From: Brachymonas wangyanguii
GTDB lineage: Bacteria; Pseudomonadota; Gammaproteobacteria; Burkholderiales; Burkholderiaceae_C
Assembly (NCBI RefSeq): GCF_045055315.1
Contig: NZ_CP173677.1
Coordinates: forward strand, 1,612,001-1,676,000
Reading direction: 5' to 3'
DNA: 64,000 nt
A program made the position numbers and the translations under genes. Numbering within the stretch: position 1 is the stretch's first letter; the number at the start of each line of letters is the position of its first letter. The notes below the pieces were generated by a model. The model made no database searches, had not been told where the DNA came from, and saw only the letters and a program-made list of their open reading frames with translations. Below are positions 53,584-64,000 of the stretch, piece by piece.

Positions 53584-53610
53584 AAAAGCCCGACAGGCTG
53601 CTGTCGGGCT
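53584..53610 (-). terminator. Terminator-like hairpin upstream of cysS
   Basis: AGCCCGACAG-CAGC-CTGTCGGGCT then TTTTT on the minus strand. No protein gene lies upstream of it on that strand, since the next gene is divergent ppiA. Confidence 0.8.
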
Positions 53611-53777
53611 GAAGCGGTCTGGACGCACTGTCAAAAAGTACGTCAGGACTTCCAATGGTACCCCAAACCGATGATTGCATTCGGCAACAGCCGGACACAG
53701 CGTGTGGCAGGCCTCTTGCCGTATGCTGCCATAATGCGCCTGCCTGATGCCTCGAATCCCTTTGCAAAGCTCTTTCC
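53611..53777. promoter_or_regulatory. cysS/ppiA divergent region
   Basis: On the plus strand an extended -10, TGC-CATAAT at 53727-53735, could serve ppiA, giving a leader of about 36 bases. On the minus strand transcription from here would run into the hairpin at 53584-53610 before cysS. No ORF is supported. Confidence 0.4.
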
Positions 53778-54467
53778 ATGACACCACGCACCTTCTTTTT
53801 TTCCAGTCGCCGTACCCTGCTGGCCAGCGCCCTGATGCTGACGCTGGGTACGCCGGCGCTGGCAGCCAAGCCGGCACCGCAAGTCCAGTTCACTACCAGC
53901 GAGGGCAACTTCGTGGTCGAGCTATATCCGGACAAGGCGCCCAAAACCGTGGCCAACTTCCTGCACTACGTGAAGGCGAAGCACTACGATGGCACCATCT
54001 TCCACCGCGTGATTCCGGACTTCATGATCCAGGGCGGCGGTTATGATGCCAAGCTGATCGAACGCCCGGCGCGCCAGCGCGTGGTGCACGAAGGTCGCCA
54101 GGCCTACCAGGCCGGCCTGCGCAACGTCACGGGCAGCATCGCCATGGCGCGCACCAATGATCCCGATTCTGCCGGCGCCCAGTTCTTCATCAACGTAAAG
54201 GACAACGGCTTCCTTGATCCGGTGCCGATTCCCGATGCCGATCCGGTGCCACGCTTTGTCTACCAGGGCCGCACTTACACCAACGTGTCGCGTGCCAGCC
54301 TGGAGCGCGCACCGCAGCTCTACGGCTACACGGTTTTCGGCAAGGTCGTCAGCGGCATGGACACCGTGATGCGCATACGCCAGCAGCCGACCGGCCCGCT
54401 TGGCCCTTTTGCCAGTGATGTTCCGCGCCACACCGTGCTGATCGAATCGGCGACACAGATAAAATAA
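53778..54467 (+). CDS. ppiA: Periplasmic peptidyl-prolyl cis-trans isomerase (cyclophilin)
   Basis: The 229-residue cyclophilin has a signal peptide ending ALAA near residue 30. Core motifs are VANFLHYVKAKHYDGTIFHRVIPDFMIQGGG and AQFFINVKDNGFLD. An insert of ~30 residues (residues ~155-190) precedes the YTVFGKVVSGMD segment. Assists proline isomerisation in exported proteins. Next to the cytoplasmic paralogue ppiB, a tandem duplicate. Confidence 0.94.
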   Translation: MTPRTFFFSSRRTLLASALMLTLGTPALAAKPAPQVQFTTSEGNFVVELYPDKAPKTVANFLHYVKAKHYDGTIFHRVIPDFMIQGGGYDAKLIERPARQRVVHEGRQAYQAGLRNVTGSIAMARTNDPDSAGAQFFINVKDNGFLDPVPIPDADPVPRFVYQGRTYTNVSRASLERAPQLYGYTVFGKVVSGMDTVMRIRQQPTGPLGPFASDVPRHTVLIESATQIK

Positions 54468-54515
54468 GCGTTCGTCTGCCATTGGCAGCTCATTTTTCAG
54501 ATACAAAGGCAACCC

Positions 54516-55022
54516 ATGTCCAACCCCCAAGTCGAACTGCAGATCGCCGGCCTCGGCAACATCACCATCGAACTGGACGCCGAAAAGGCGCCCGTGACCG
54601 TGGCCAACTTCCTGGAGTACGTGAACAAGGGCCACTATGACGGCACCATTTTCCACCGCGTGATTCCCGGCTTCATGATCCAGGGCGGCGGTTTCGTCCC
54701 CGGCATGGACCAGAAGCCCACCGCTGCCGAAATCAAGAATGAAGCCGACAACGGCCTGAAGAACGACAAGTACACCATCTCCATGGCCCGTACTTCTGCG
54801 CCGCACTCTGCCAGCGCCCAGTTCTTCATCAACGTCGCCAACAACGACTTCCTGAACTTCAAGTCCCCCACGGCCCAGGGCTGGGGCTATGCGGTATTCG
54901 GCAAGGTCGTGAGCGGCACGGAAGTGGTCGACCAGATCGCCAAGGTCGTGACCGGCCGCCGCGGCTACCACGATGATGTGCCGAAGGACGACGTGCTGGT
55001 CGAGAAGGCCACCGTGCTCTGA
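54516..55022 (+). CDS. ppiB: Cytoplasmic peptidyl-prolyl cis-trans isomerase (cyclophilin B)
   Basis: 168-residue cyclophilin without signal peptide. It has VANFLEYVNKGHYDGTIFHRVIPGFMIQGGG, SASAQFFINVANNDFLNF and GWGYAVFGKVVSG. It is clearly homologous to the upstream ppiA product. 48 bases separate them, so they likely share a transcript. Confidence 0.96.
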   Translation: MSNPQVELQIAGLGNITIELDAEKAPVTVANFLEYVNKGHYDGTIFHRVIPGFMIQGGGFVPGMDQKPTAAEIKNEADNGLKNDKYTISMARTSAPHSASAQFFINVANNDFLNFKSPTAQGWGYAVFGKVVSGTEVVDQIAKVVTGRRGYHDDVPKDDVLVEKATVL

Positions 55023-55101
55023 TCTGACAGCGCTATCGCACAGGCCACGCAGCCCCTCGCTGCCGTGGCCTTTTTCTTGATCCGATTCCCGCCACACGCC
55101 C

Positions 55102-55938
55102 ATGAGCACGCCTGCCCCCACGCACCCGATTCCTGACGCCGAACTGCTGCTGGCCGATGCCGGCTGGCACACCATCGACTGCATTTCCGACCTGCACCTG
55201 CAGCAGGACGGCGCCACCTGGCAGGCCCTGCTCGGCTACCTGCGCCAGACGCCGGCGCAGGCCCTGTTCCTGCTCGGCGACATCTTTGAAGTCTGGATCG
55301 GTGACGATGTGCTGCAGGACAGCAACCATGCTTTCGAGCAGCTGGTGGCTGACGAGCTGGCCGCATTGGCGGCACGCGGCTGCCAGGTGTTCCTGATGCA
55401 TGGCAACCGCGATTTCCTGCTGGCACAGGCCTTCTGCGAGCATGCGCAGGCGCGCCTGCTGCCGGACCCGAGCGTGCTGCAGCTGCCCGATGGCGAGCGC
55501 GTGCTGCTCAGCCACGGCGATGCGCTATGCATTGATGATGTGGCCTATATGCAATTCCGCCAGACGGTGCGCAACCCGGCGGTGCAGCAGCAATTCCTGC
55601 AGCAGCCGCTGGCCGTGCGCATGGCGATGACGCAGCAGATGCGCGCCCAGAGCGATGCACGCAAGAACGAACTGGGCGTGGAAGGCTATGCCGATGTGGA
55701 TCCGGCACTGGCGCGTGCCTGGCTGCAGGCGCATGACGCTGCCACGCTGATCCATGGCCATACGCACCGCCCCGGCGAACACGCCCTGCATCTGCCGGAA
55801 GACAGCTGCGCGCTGCAACGCATCGTGCTGAGCGACTGGCAGCTGGAGCCCGGCCGCGGCCCGCAACGCGCCGAGGTGCTGCGCTGGCAAGCCGACCATG
55901 CTGGCTGGCAGCGCCTGCCACCAGCGGCCGCCGTCTGA
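55102..55938 (+). CDS. lpxH: UDP-2,3-diacylglucosamine diphosphatase
   Basis: Fourth step of lipid A synthesis: hydrolyses UDP-2,3-diacylglucosamine to lipid X and UMP. The 278-residue calcineurin-like phosphoesterase has metal motifs SDLHL, LGDIFEVWIGDD, HGNRDF, LSHGD and HGHTHRPG in order. It is longer than E. coli LpxH (240) because of a ~20-residue N-terminal extension and a C-terminal tail. Last gene of ppiA-ppiB-lpxH. Confidence 0.95.
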   Translation: MSTPAPTHPIPDAELLLADAGWHTIDCISDLHLQQDGATWQALLGYLRQTPAQALFLLGDIFEVWIGDDVLQDSNHAFEQLVADELAALAARGCQVFLMHGNRDFLLAQAFCEHAQARLLPDPSVLQLPDGERVLLSHGDALCIDDVAYMQFRQTVRNPAVQQQFLQQPLAVRMAMTQQMRAQSDARKNELGVEGYADVDPALARAWLQAHDAATLIHGHTHRPGEHALHLPEDSCALQRIVLSDWQLEPGRGPQRAEVLRWQADHAGWQRLPPAAAV

Positions 55939-55967
55939 ATCCACCTGAATCCGCCTGCTTTCAGGCA

Positions 55968-56001
55968 TGAAAAAACCGCCTTGAATTCAAGGCGGTTTTT
56001 G
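55968..56001. terminator. Bidirectional terminator between lpxH and the repeat lipoprotein gene
   Basis: AAAAACCGCCTTG-AATT-CAAGGCGGTTTTT, a perfect palindrome at 55971-56000 with A and T tracts on both sides, between convergent genes. A second hairpin, CATGGCAGC-TTGC-GCTGCCATG, lies at 56008-56029. Confidence 0.95.
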
Positions 56002-56043
56002 GTGCTGCATGGCAGCTTGCGCTGCCATGTGGCTGACCTGTGC

Positions 56044-56349
56044 TTACTTGGAAGCAGCAGCGTCAACAGCAGAAGCAGCAGCGTCCACAGCGGAAGCAGC
56101 GGCGTCAACTGCGGAAGCAGCAGCGTCGGTAGCAACAGCAGCAGCGGAAGCAGCGGCGTCAGCCGTAGCGGAAGCAGCGTTGTCCACGGTGGTAGCAGCA
56201 GCGGAAGCAGCAGCGTCAACAGCGGAAGCAGCAGCATCAGTAGCGGAAGCAGCAGCAGAAGCGGCTTGCACAGCAGCGTCTTCTTTCTTGCCGCAAGCGG
56301 TCAGGGCAGCAGCAGCGATAACAGCAGCGATCAGGTAAGACTTGTTCAT
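56044..56349 (-). CDS. Alanine-rich repeat lipoprotein
   Basis: Unknown small lipoprotein of 101 residues. The signal peptide ends in a lipobox LTAC with Cys19, then CGKKED. The rest of the mature chain is built almost only of Ala, Ser, Val, Asp and Thr, as repeats of the seven-residue unit SAVDAAA and variants (SATDAAA, TVDNAAS). This should form a long amphipathic helix or coiled coil, as in spacer lipoproteins of the Lpp sort, but no Lpp motif is present. AAGGA precedes the ATG at 56349. A strong promoter with TATAAT lies ~107 bases upstream, suggesting high expression. Membrane of residence not predicted with certainty. Confidence 0.82.
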   Translation of the reverse strand: MNKSYLIAAVIAAAALTACGKKEDAAVQAASAAASATDAAASAVDAAASAAATTVDNAASATADAAASAAAVATDAAASAVDAAASAVDAAASAVDAAASK

Positions 56350-56538
56350 TTTTTCAATCCTTGAGGAATGTGTTGGGTACGAAACAGTTTCCGGGAGTGT
56401 TTTCTGCCTGTCGGCAGAAGACGGGAGGAAGCCCGTTACTTGCCCCCTGCACCGCATTATAGGGAAAACACCCGCTAAGCTGACAGAAGCTGACACCCTG
56501 CTTGTGAGCAATTGTCAATCTGTTGTCAGCTTGCCACA
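56350..56538 (-). promoter_or_regulatory. Promoter and leader of the repeat lipoprotein gene
   Basis: Perfect -10 TATAAT at 56456-56461 (minus strand) with a weak -35 TGTCAG 18 bases upstream. GCTGACA occurs at 56479-56485 and 56489-56495, ten bases apart and overlapping the -35, and in inverted form (TGTCAGC) at 56524-56530. The ~100-base leader has a TTCTGCC-GACA-GGCAGAA hairpin at 56402-56419. Confidence 0.65.
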
Positions 56539-57684
56539 TCATTGCTGCAATGCAGCACCTGTATGGCCCCAACCATCATCAGCCCAGGACAGCAACAGCG
56601 CCCGCGCCTCCTCGCTCGCCGTAGCCAGCGCGTCGGCATCGAGCTGGCGCTGGTTGGCCAACTGGCGCATCAGCGCCGCATCTTCCCCTGCAGCGCGGTA
56701 GCTTTCACCGTTGATGAACACATGGCGCTCGTCATACAACATGCGCGTACGGCGATCCAGCCAGAAGCAGGCCTGTAGCACCTCGGGCTGCTGCTCCGGC
56801 ACGTCAAACCAGACGTTGGCTTTCGGTTCGGTCAGGTATTCGCCCAAGGCGCATGCCAGATTGTCATCATCCTGTAACGCTTCTGCAATGGCCTGCCGCG
56901 CAAAATCCTGCATGCTGACCGGAATCGCCGCCGAGGCCTGTACCGCCGGCTGGTCGGCATCTTCATACAGATCCTCGCCCAGCGCATCGGCAGCCGGATC
57001 GGCCATGCGGCCCAGCAGTTCACGTGCCAGATCGCCACGCTGCGGCACGCGGAAGCCGATGGAATAAGTCATGCACTCGCCATCTTCGGCGATGCCGTCA
57101 TGCGCCCAGCCCGGCGGCAGGTAAAGCATGTCGCCCGGCTCCAGCACGAACTCCTCTTCCGGCTGGAAATCGGCCAGGATGCGCACCGGCAGATCCGGCA
57201 CCAGCGTTCGATCTTCCTGGCGGCCGATGCGCCAGCGGCGCTTGCCCATGGCCTGCAGCAGGAACACATCGTAGCTGTCAAAGTGCGGACCGACGCCACC
57301 GCCTTCTGTAGCGTAGCTGATCATCACGTCGTCAAGGCGCGCATCGGGAATGAAGCGGAACTGCTGCATCAGCTGGTGCACCGCGGCATCGTGCAGGTCC
57401 ACGCCCTGCACCAGCAGCGTCCATTTCGGCTCGTCGTAATCCGGCAGGTCTTCCGCCTCGAACGGGCCACGCTCCATCTGCCAGCCACCATCTGGAAAAT
57501 CGCCGATCAGGCGCGATTCGACCTCGTCCTGGCTGGCCAGATCGGCCAGTTCCTCGCGGCTGAGCAAGGGCTGGAAACCGGGAATCGCCTGGCGGATCAC
57601 CAGCGGCTGGCGCTGCCAGTATTGCTGCATGAAATCGGCGGGAGAAAGTTGACCCAGCAGGGCCATGGGGATTTGCGTGTTCAT
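56539..57684 (-). CDS. roxA: Ribosomal protein L16 arginine hydroxylase (JmjC cupin, YcfD/RoxA-like)
   Basis: 2-oxoglutarate/Fe(II) oxygenase that hydroxylates an arginine of ribosomal protein uL16 in characterised homologues. The 381-residue product has the iron triad His134-x-Asp136 (GPHFDSYDVF) and His195 (PGWAHDGIA), FQPEEEFVLEPGDMLYLPPG, and a C-terminal winged-helix-like domain. ATG 57684 is chosen over a TTG at 57699. Only 14 bases separate it from the divergent SlyD-like start. Confidence 0.93.
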   Translation of the reverse strand: MNTQIPMALLGQLSPADFMQQYWQRQPLVIRQAIPGFQPLLSREELADLASQDEVESRLIGDFPDGGWQMERGPFEAEDLPDYDEPKWTLLVQGVDLHDAAVHQLMQQFRFIPDARLDDVMISYATEGGGVGPHFDSYDVFLLQAMGKRRWRIGRQEDRTLVPDLPVRILADFQPEEEFVLEPGDMLYLPPGWAHDGIAEDGECMTYSIGFRVPQRGDLARELLGRMADPAADALGEDLYEDADQPAVQASAAIPVSMQDFARQAIAEALQDDDNLACALGEYLTEPKANVWFDVPEQQPEVLQACFWLDRRTRMLYDERHVFINGESYRAAGEDAALMRQLANQRQLDADALATASEEARALLLSWADDGWGHTGAALQQ

Positions 57685-57698
57685 GGGACAATTGTGCA

Positions 57699-58268
57699 AT
57701 GGAAAACACCACAGATACCGATACCCCTGACACCCCTGCCGTCACTGACCAGTCGGTGGTGGCCCTGACCTGGGTCATGAAAGACTCCATGGGCGATGTG
57801 CTGGACGAGCTGGAAGACCCGGTCGAATTCCTGGTCGGCGGCGATGACCTGCTGAACAGCATCGACCAGGCGCTGATTGGCCGCCAGGTCGGCGACACGA
57901 TCAAGCTGGATCTGGAGCCGCTGGACGCCTTTGGCGATTACGACGAGAACCTGATCTTCCTGGAAGCACGCACGCTGTTCCCGGCCGAGACCGAGGAAGG
58001 CATGACGTTTGACGGCCAGGGCCTGCCCGCCGGCTGCAGCGCGGACATCCCGCAGGACGCGCTCTATATCGTGACTGACCTGTATCCCGATCACGTGGTG
58101 CTGGACGGCAACCACCCGCTGGCCGGCATCAGCCTGCACCTGCAGCTGCGCATCCACGGCGTGCGCGAAGCCACGGTGGACGAAATCGGTCGCGGTTCGG
58201 CCGGCACCGGCTTCTTCAAGCTGGAGCCGGGGGCGCAGTTGCTGCCGGGCAACGATACGCTGCACTGA
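57699..58268 (+). CDS. SlyD-like FKBP-type peptidyl-prolyl isomerase
   Basis: The 189-residue protein has a split FKBP domain (VVALTWVMKDSMGDVLDE, PVEFLVGGDDLLNSIDQALIGRQVGDTIKLDLEPLDAFGDYDENLI) and an inserted-flap-like chaperone segment. It lacks the His/Cys-rich nickel-binding tail of E. coli SlyD. The first 20 residues are Asp/Thr-rich and unusual. No Shine-Dalgarno precedes the ATG at 57699, and no good internal start is visible. Confidence 0.87.
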   Translation: MENTTDTDTPDTPAVTDQSVVALTWVMKDSMGDVLDELEDPVEFLVGGDDLLNSIDQALIGRQVGDTIKLDLEPLDAFGDYDENLIFLEARTLFPAETEEGMTFDGQGLPAGCSADIPQDALYIVTDLYPDHVVLDGNHPLAGISLHLQLRIHGVREATVDEIGRGSAGTGFFKLEPGAQLLPGNDTLH

Positions 58269-58291
58269 GTTCATCCCTACCCTGCAAACGC

Positions 58292-58318
58292 AAAAGGCGG
58301 CTCATGGAGCCGCCTTTG
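58292..58318. terminator. Bidirectional terminator between the SlyD-like gene and argJ
   Basis: AAAGGCGGCTC-ATG-GAGCCGCCTTT, 11-base arms, with A/T tracts on both sides between convergent genes. Confidence 0.88.
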
Positions 58319-58342
58319 TCATGTCTGGATCAGCCGATCAGA

Positions 58343-59575
58343 TCACGACCGGTAATCCGCATTGATGCTCACGTAATCGTGGCTGAAGTCGCAGGTCCAG
58401 ACCGTGTCGGAGGCATCACCGCGACCCAGTTGCACGCGCACGGTGATCTCGGCCTGCTGCATCACGCGCTGGCCATCCGCTTCCTGGTAGGACGGGTTGC
58501 GGCCACCTTGCGTGACCACATGCACGTCATCCAGGTAGAGCTCGATCTTTTCCTGGTCCAGATCGGTGATGCCGGCATATCCTACCGCCGCCAGGATGCG
58601 GCCCAGATTCGGGTCGCTGGCGTAGAAGGCGGTCTTGACCAGCGGCGAATGCGCGATCGCATAGGCCGCCAGACGACACTCCTCGGCGGTCTTGCCGCCT
58701 TCGACCTGCACCGTGATGAACTTGGTGGCACCCTCGCCATCGCGCACGATGGCCTGTGCCAGCTTCAGTGCCACCGCCTGCATCGCCGCCTTCAGCGCCT
58801 GACCGTCAGCGCTGTCGAGCGAGGTGATCTCGGCATGGTCGGCCTGGTTGCTGGCGATCACGACAAAGGAATCGTTGGTGGAGGTATCGCCATCGATGGT
58901 GATGCGGTTGAACGAGCCATCAGCCAGCTCACGCGCCAGCTGTGCCATCACGCCCTGGCTGACACGCGCGTCGGTGGCCAGAAAGCCCAGCATGGTGGCC
59001 ATGTTCGGGCGGATCATGCCGGCACCCTTGCTGATGCCGGTGATGTGGACGCTAGCACCGCCGATTTCTGCCGTGGCACTGTAGGCCTTGGGCAGGGTAT
59101 CGGTGGTCATGATGCCTTCGGCGGCCACGGCCCACTGGTCCGGCGCGGCTGCGGCGATCGCATCCGGCAATTTGGCGATGATGCGATCCACCGGCAGCGG
59201 CTCCATGATCACGCCGGTCGAGAACGGCAGGATCTGCTGCGGCTGCACGCCAAGCTGTGCCGCCATGGCATCGCAGGTCTGGCGCGCATGCTGCAGGCCG
59301 CTGGCACCGGTACCGGCGTTGGCATTGCCGGTGTTGACCACCAGTGCGCGAATGGCCGCGTTGTCGGCCGCCAGATGTTCGCGGCAGACCTGCACCGGTG
59401 CGGCGCAATAGCGGTTCTGCGTAAATACGGCACCAACGCTGGCACCCTCGTCCAGCAGGATCACGGTCAGGTCCTTGCGGTTGGCCTTGCGCACACCGGC
59501 TTCGGTCACGCCCAGACGCACGCCGGCGACCGGATGCAGATCTTCGGGACGGGGGGCTTGGAGTTGTACGGGCAT
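58343..59575 (-). CDS. argJ: Bifunctional glutamate N-acetyltransferase/ornithine acetyltransferase
   Basis: Recycles the acetyl group in arginine synthesis by moving it from N-acetylornithine to glutamate; some members also use acetyl-CoA. The 410-residue precursor self-cleaves before the Thr in RPNMATMLGF. NTGNANAGTG and ITIDGDTSTNDSF are also present. Downstream of secA by 28 bases on the same strand, the usual betaproteobacterial order. Confidence 0.95.
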   Translation of the reverse strand: MPVQLQAPRPEDLHPVAGVRLGVTEAGVRKANRKDLTVILLDEGASVGAVFTQNRYCAAPVQVCREHLAADNAAIRALVVNTGNANAGTGASGLQHARQTCDAMAAQLGVQPQQILPFSTGVIMEPLPVDRIIAKLPDAIAAAAPDQWAVAAEGIMTTDTLPKAYSATAEIGGASVHITGISKGAGMIRPNMATMLGFLATDARVSQGVMAQLARELADGSFNRITIDGDTSTNDSFVVIASNQADHAEITSLDSADGQALKAAMQAVALKLAQAIVRDGEGATKFITVQVEGGKTAEECRLAAYAIAHSPLVKTAFYASDPNLGRILAAVGYAGITDLDQEKIELYLDDVHVVTQGGRNPSYQEADGQRVMQQAEITVRVQLGRGDASDTVWTCDFSHDYVSINADYRS

Positions 59576-59603
59576 GGAAGCTCCTGCAAAAAAGAAGGAA
59601 AAA

Positions 59604-62378
<2,775 letters not shown>

Positions 62379-62648
62379 GCATCTACATCACCGCCTGCGC
62401 TGTGGCAGCGCCAGACGGCCATGTCCTTGGTAGGTAATGAAAACCGGAGCACCGGGATAGGGAAATCCGAAAAAGGCTACATGGGGGCAAAAGGCCGTAC
62501 TGCAAGCCACCTCCCCATGCCGGACCCGGCTCCCGCTGCCGGATAAGACGATCTATTCTACTCTTGCCACCTGTCTGCCATGTGTCACCAGCCCCTGCGC
62601 GTGTGACAAGGTGCTGCACGGCGGCGGCGACTGGCCGATAATCCCTGC
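62379..62648. other. secA/dciA divergent intergenic region
   Basis: 270 bases without an open frame of note. A GATAAT lies at 62636-62641 before dciA, and a minus-strand TAGAAT near 62553-62558 might belong to secA. Neither has a convincing -35. No repeats were seen. Confidence 0.4.
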
Positions 62649-62963
62649 ATGAAGCGCAAGCATTACGCCATTCACGTCAACCAGGCTGCCGAGGAAGCAC
62701 CGATCCTGGGATCCTTGCTGCAGTGCATGCAGCTGTCGCAGCAGTGCAGTCAGAGCATTGCGCGACTGGTGCCGCCGATGATGCGCAGCCGCATCACCTG
62801 GGGTGCGGTGCAGGACGGCGAGTGGTGCGTCATCATTTCCGGCAATGCCGTGGCGGCCAAGGTGCGCCAGCTGCTGCCGCTGTGGCTGTCGCGGTTGCAG
62901 CAGGACGGCCTGCCGGTGCAACGCATCCGGCTGCACATGGCCGGCAGCCGGCCGCAGCGCTAG
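62649..62963 (+). CDS. dciA: DciA-like (DUF721) protein
   Basis: 104-residue small basic protein with the DUF721 pattern: a helical first half, then ITWGAVQDGEWCVIISGNAVAAKVRQLLPLWLSRL and a basic tail. DciA loads or activates the replicative helicase DnaB in bacteria without DnaC. Its place beside secA is typical for betaproteobacteria. The assignment is moderate because the family is short and divergent. Confidence 0.78.
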   Translation: MKRKHYAIHVNQAAEEAPILGSLLQCMQLSQQCSQSIARLVPPMMRSRITWGAVQDGEWCVIISGNAVAAKVRQLLPLWLSRLQQDGLPVQRIRLHMAGSRPQR

Positions 62964-62973
62964 TCCGGCAACC

Positions 62974-63933
62974 TCAGAGATCCGGGTTCAGGAATTCGCG
63001 CGATACTGCCACGCCCAGCGCATGGATGCGCTCGAGGAAATGCGTCAGGTAGGCATGCAGCCCGGTGTGCAGGATCTCGCGGATATCGCCATAGTGCAGA
63101 TCGGTCTGCAAGCGGCCGGCCAGCCGGCGTGACAGGCTGCCGCTGTGCATGCCGGCCCCGATGCTTTCCAGATTACCCACCACCTGGTTCAGGCAGTAGG
63201 CGAGCGAACGCGGCATATCCGGGCGCATGATCAGCAGCTCGGCCACGCGCTCGGGCGTGATGACATCGCGATAGACCTTGCGGTAGATCTCGAAGGCCGA
63301 GACGCTGCGCAGGATGTGGCTCCAGTAGTAGAAATCCAGCTCCTCGTCATCGTCAAGATCCATGGCCGGCGTGTGTTCGCTGCCATGGAATTTCACATCG
63401 AGCAGTCGCGCCGTGTTGTCGGCACGCTCCAGAAAAGTGCCCAGCCGCATGAAGTGCAGTGCCTGATCGTGCAGCATGGTGCCCAGGATCACGCCGCGCG
63501 ACAGGTGGGAATGGTGCTTGACCCATTCCAGGAAGCGGCTCGGATCGGTGCGCAGCACATCGGTTTCCAGCAGTTTCTGCGCCTCGAGCCAGATCTGGTT
63601 GTAGGTTTCCCAGACTTCGGTGGTGAGCGTGCCGCGCACCGCGCGGGCGTTCTCGCGCGAGGCATGCAGGCAGGACATGATGGACGCCGGGTTGTCCAGA
63701 TCGGCGACCATGAAATCGATCACCTTGTCGGGCTGGATCCGACCGTGTCGGCGCTGGTAGGCCGGCAGCAGTTCGCAGATCGACAACAGACCGGACCAGC
63801 CCTGTTCGGCCTGGCTGGCCGATTGCGGCAGCAACATGGTCTGGTAGTTGACATCGAGCATGCGCGCGGTATTTTCCGCACGTTCGATGTAGCGGGACAT
63901 CCACAGGAGGTGATCGGCGGTTCTGGAGAGCAT
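62974..63933 (-). CDS. Alpha-E domain protein
   Basis: The 319-residue all-helical protein contains the ER-motif signatures of the alpha-E family: MLSRTADHLLWMSRYIERAENTARMLD at the N-terminus and LGTFLERADNTARLLDVK in the middle. These proteins occur beside circularly permuted ATP-grasp and transglutaminase genes in a presumed peptide synthesis or modification system whose product is unknown. The next gene upstream ends at 63982. Confidence 0.9.
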   Translation of the reverse strand: MLSRTADHLLWMSRYIERAENTARMLDVNYQTMLLPQSASQAEQGWSGLLSICELLPAYQRRHGRIQPDKVIDFMVADLDNPASIMSCLHASRENARAVRGTLTTEVWETYNQIWLEAQKLLETDVLRTDPSRFLEWVKHHSHLSRGVILGTMLHDQALHFMRLGTFLERADNTARLLDVKFHGSEHTPAMDLDDDEELDFYYWSHILRSVSAFEIYRKVYRDVITPERVAELLIMRPDMPRSLAYCLNQVVGNLESIGAGMHSGSLSRRLAGRLQTDLHYGDIREILHTGLHAYLTHFLERIHALGVAVSREFLNPDL

Positions 63934-63981
63934 GCGCGTTTCCGGTTTTGGCGTGTAAGGTGAAAAAGCAGATCAGGCGGA

Positions 63982-64000
63982 TCAGACGACCCAGGTGTCC
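63982..64000 (-). CDS. C-terminal end of an upstream gene, probably circularly permuted ATP-grasp protein
   Basis: Only the last five codons (DTWVV) and a TGA are in the window. The identity is inferred from the usual partnership of alpha-E genes with an ATP-grasp (DUF404/DUF407) gene and from the similar C-terminal sequence. It could be something else. Confidence 0.4.

Noticed and set aside
56047..56270. Regular short repeats resembling a CRISPR or minisatellite array
   Set aside because: Repeats are 21-base codon-level units inside a lipoprotein reading frame, with no spacers and no cas genes.
62649..62963. Possibility that the gene beside secA encodes SecM or another secA regulator
   Set aside because: No signal peptide or arrest motif is visible, and the pattern fits DUF721/DciA, the normal neighbour in betaproteobacteria.

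Overview
The window is a GC-rich stretch of a Gram-negative chromosome. Gene content and order point to a betaproteobacterium, probably Burkholderiales and possibly near the Alcaligenaceae or Oxalobacteraceae. The supporting evidence is the skp-bamA-rseP-dxr-cdsA-uppS-frr-pyrH-tsf-rpsB block, the dciA/secA/argJ arrangement, a divergent gspC facing gspG-to-F, and a DUF349 protein. The genus cannot be fixed from the sequence alone. No insertion sequence, prophage, CRISPR array or plasmid function was seen.

Layout. (1) 1-9950, minus strand: envelope biogenesis and translation operon (skp, bamA, rseP, dxr, cdsA, uppS, frr, pyrH, tsf, rpsB). (2) 10098-14449: bifunctional NAD(P)HX repair enzyme, an RNase R that begins directly at its cold-shock domain, and two identical tRNA-Leu(CAG) genes. 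(3) 14537-17571, minus: QseBC-like two-component system with a cytochrome b and the 3' remnant of a diheme cytochrome c. (4) 17700-24676: DUF349 protein, lytic transglycosylase, glyA behind a probable ZTP riboswitch, and a lipoyl (GcvH-like) plus DsrE-like pair. (5) 24692-36251: complete type II secretion set, gspC divergent from gspGHIJKLMNDEF. (6) 36264-38368: NhaR-like LysR regulator divergent from a TerC-family gene, then a YqaE/PMP3 peptide. (7) 38430-47655, minus: selenoprotein formate dehydrogenase fdoGHI, fdhE, selA, selB and tRNA-Sec, that is, client enzyme, maturation factor and selenocysteine insertion machinery in one run. (8) 47945-53534, minus: YcaQ-type glycosylase, tRNA-Ser(GCT), and cysS-alkA-accA-tilS. 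(9) 53778-58268: ppiA, ppiB, lpxH, an Ala-rich repeat lipoprotein, roxA and a SlyD-like FKBP. (10) 58343-64000: argJ, secA, dciA, an alpha-E protein and the last codons of an upstream gene.

Most of the window is housekeeping. The parts worth a second look are the selenocysteine island with its UGA/SECIS and a terminator abutting fdhE, the eroded diheme cytochrome behind an apparent response-regulator box, the lipoyl/DsrE pair linked to gspC, the glyA leader RNA, the shortened RNase R, and the repeat lipoprotein with its heptamer-decorated promoter. All annotation was made by reading the sequence. No database or folding program was run.
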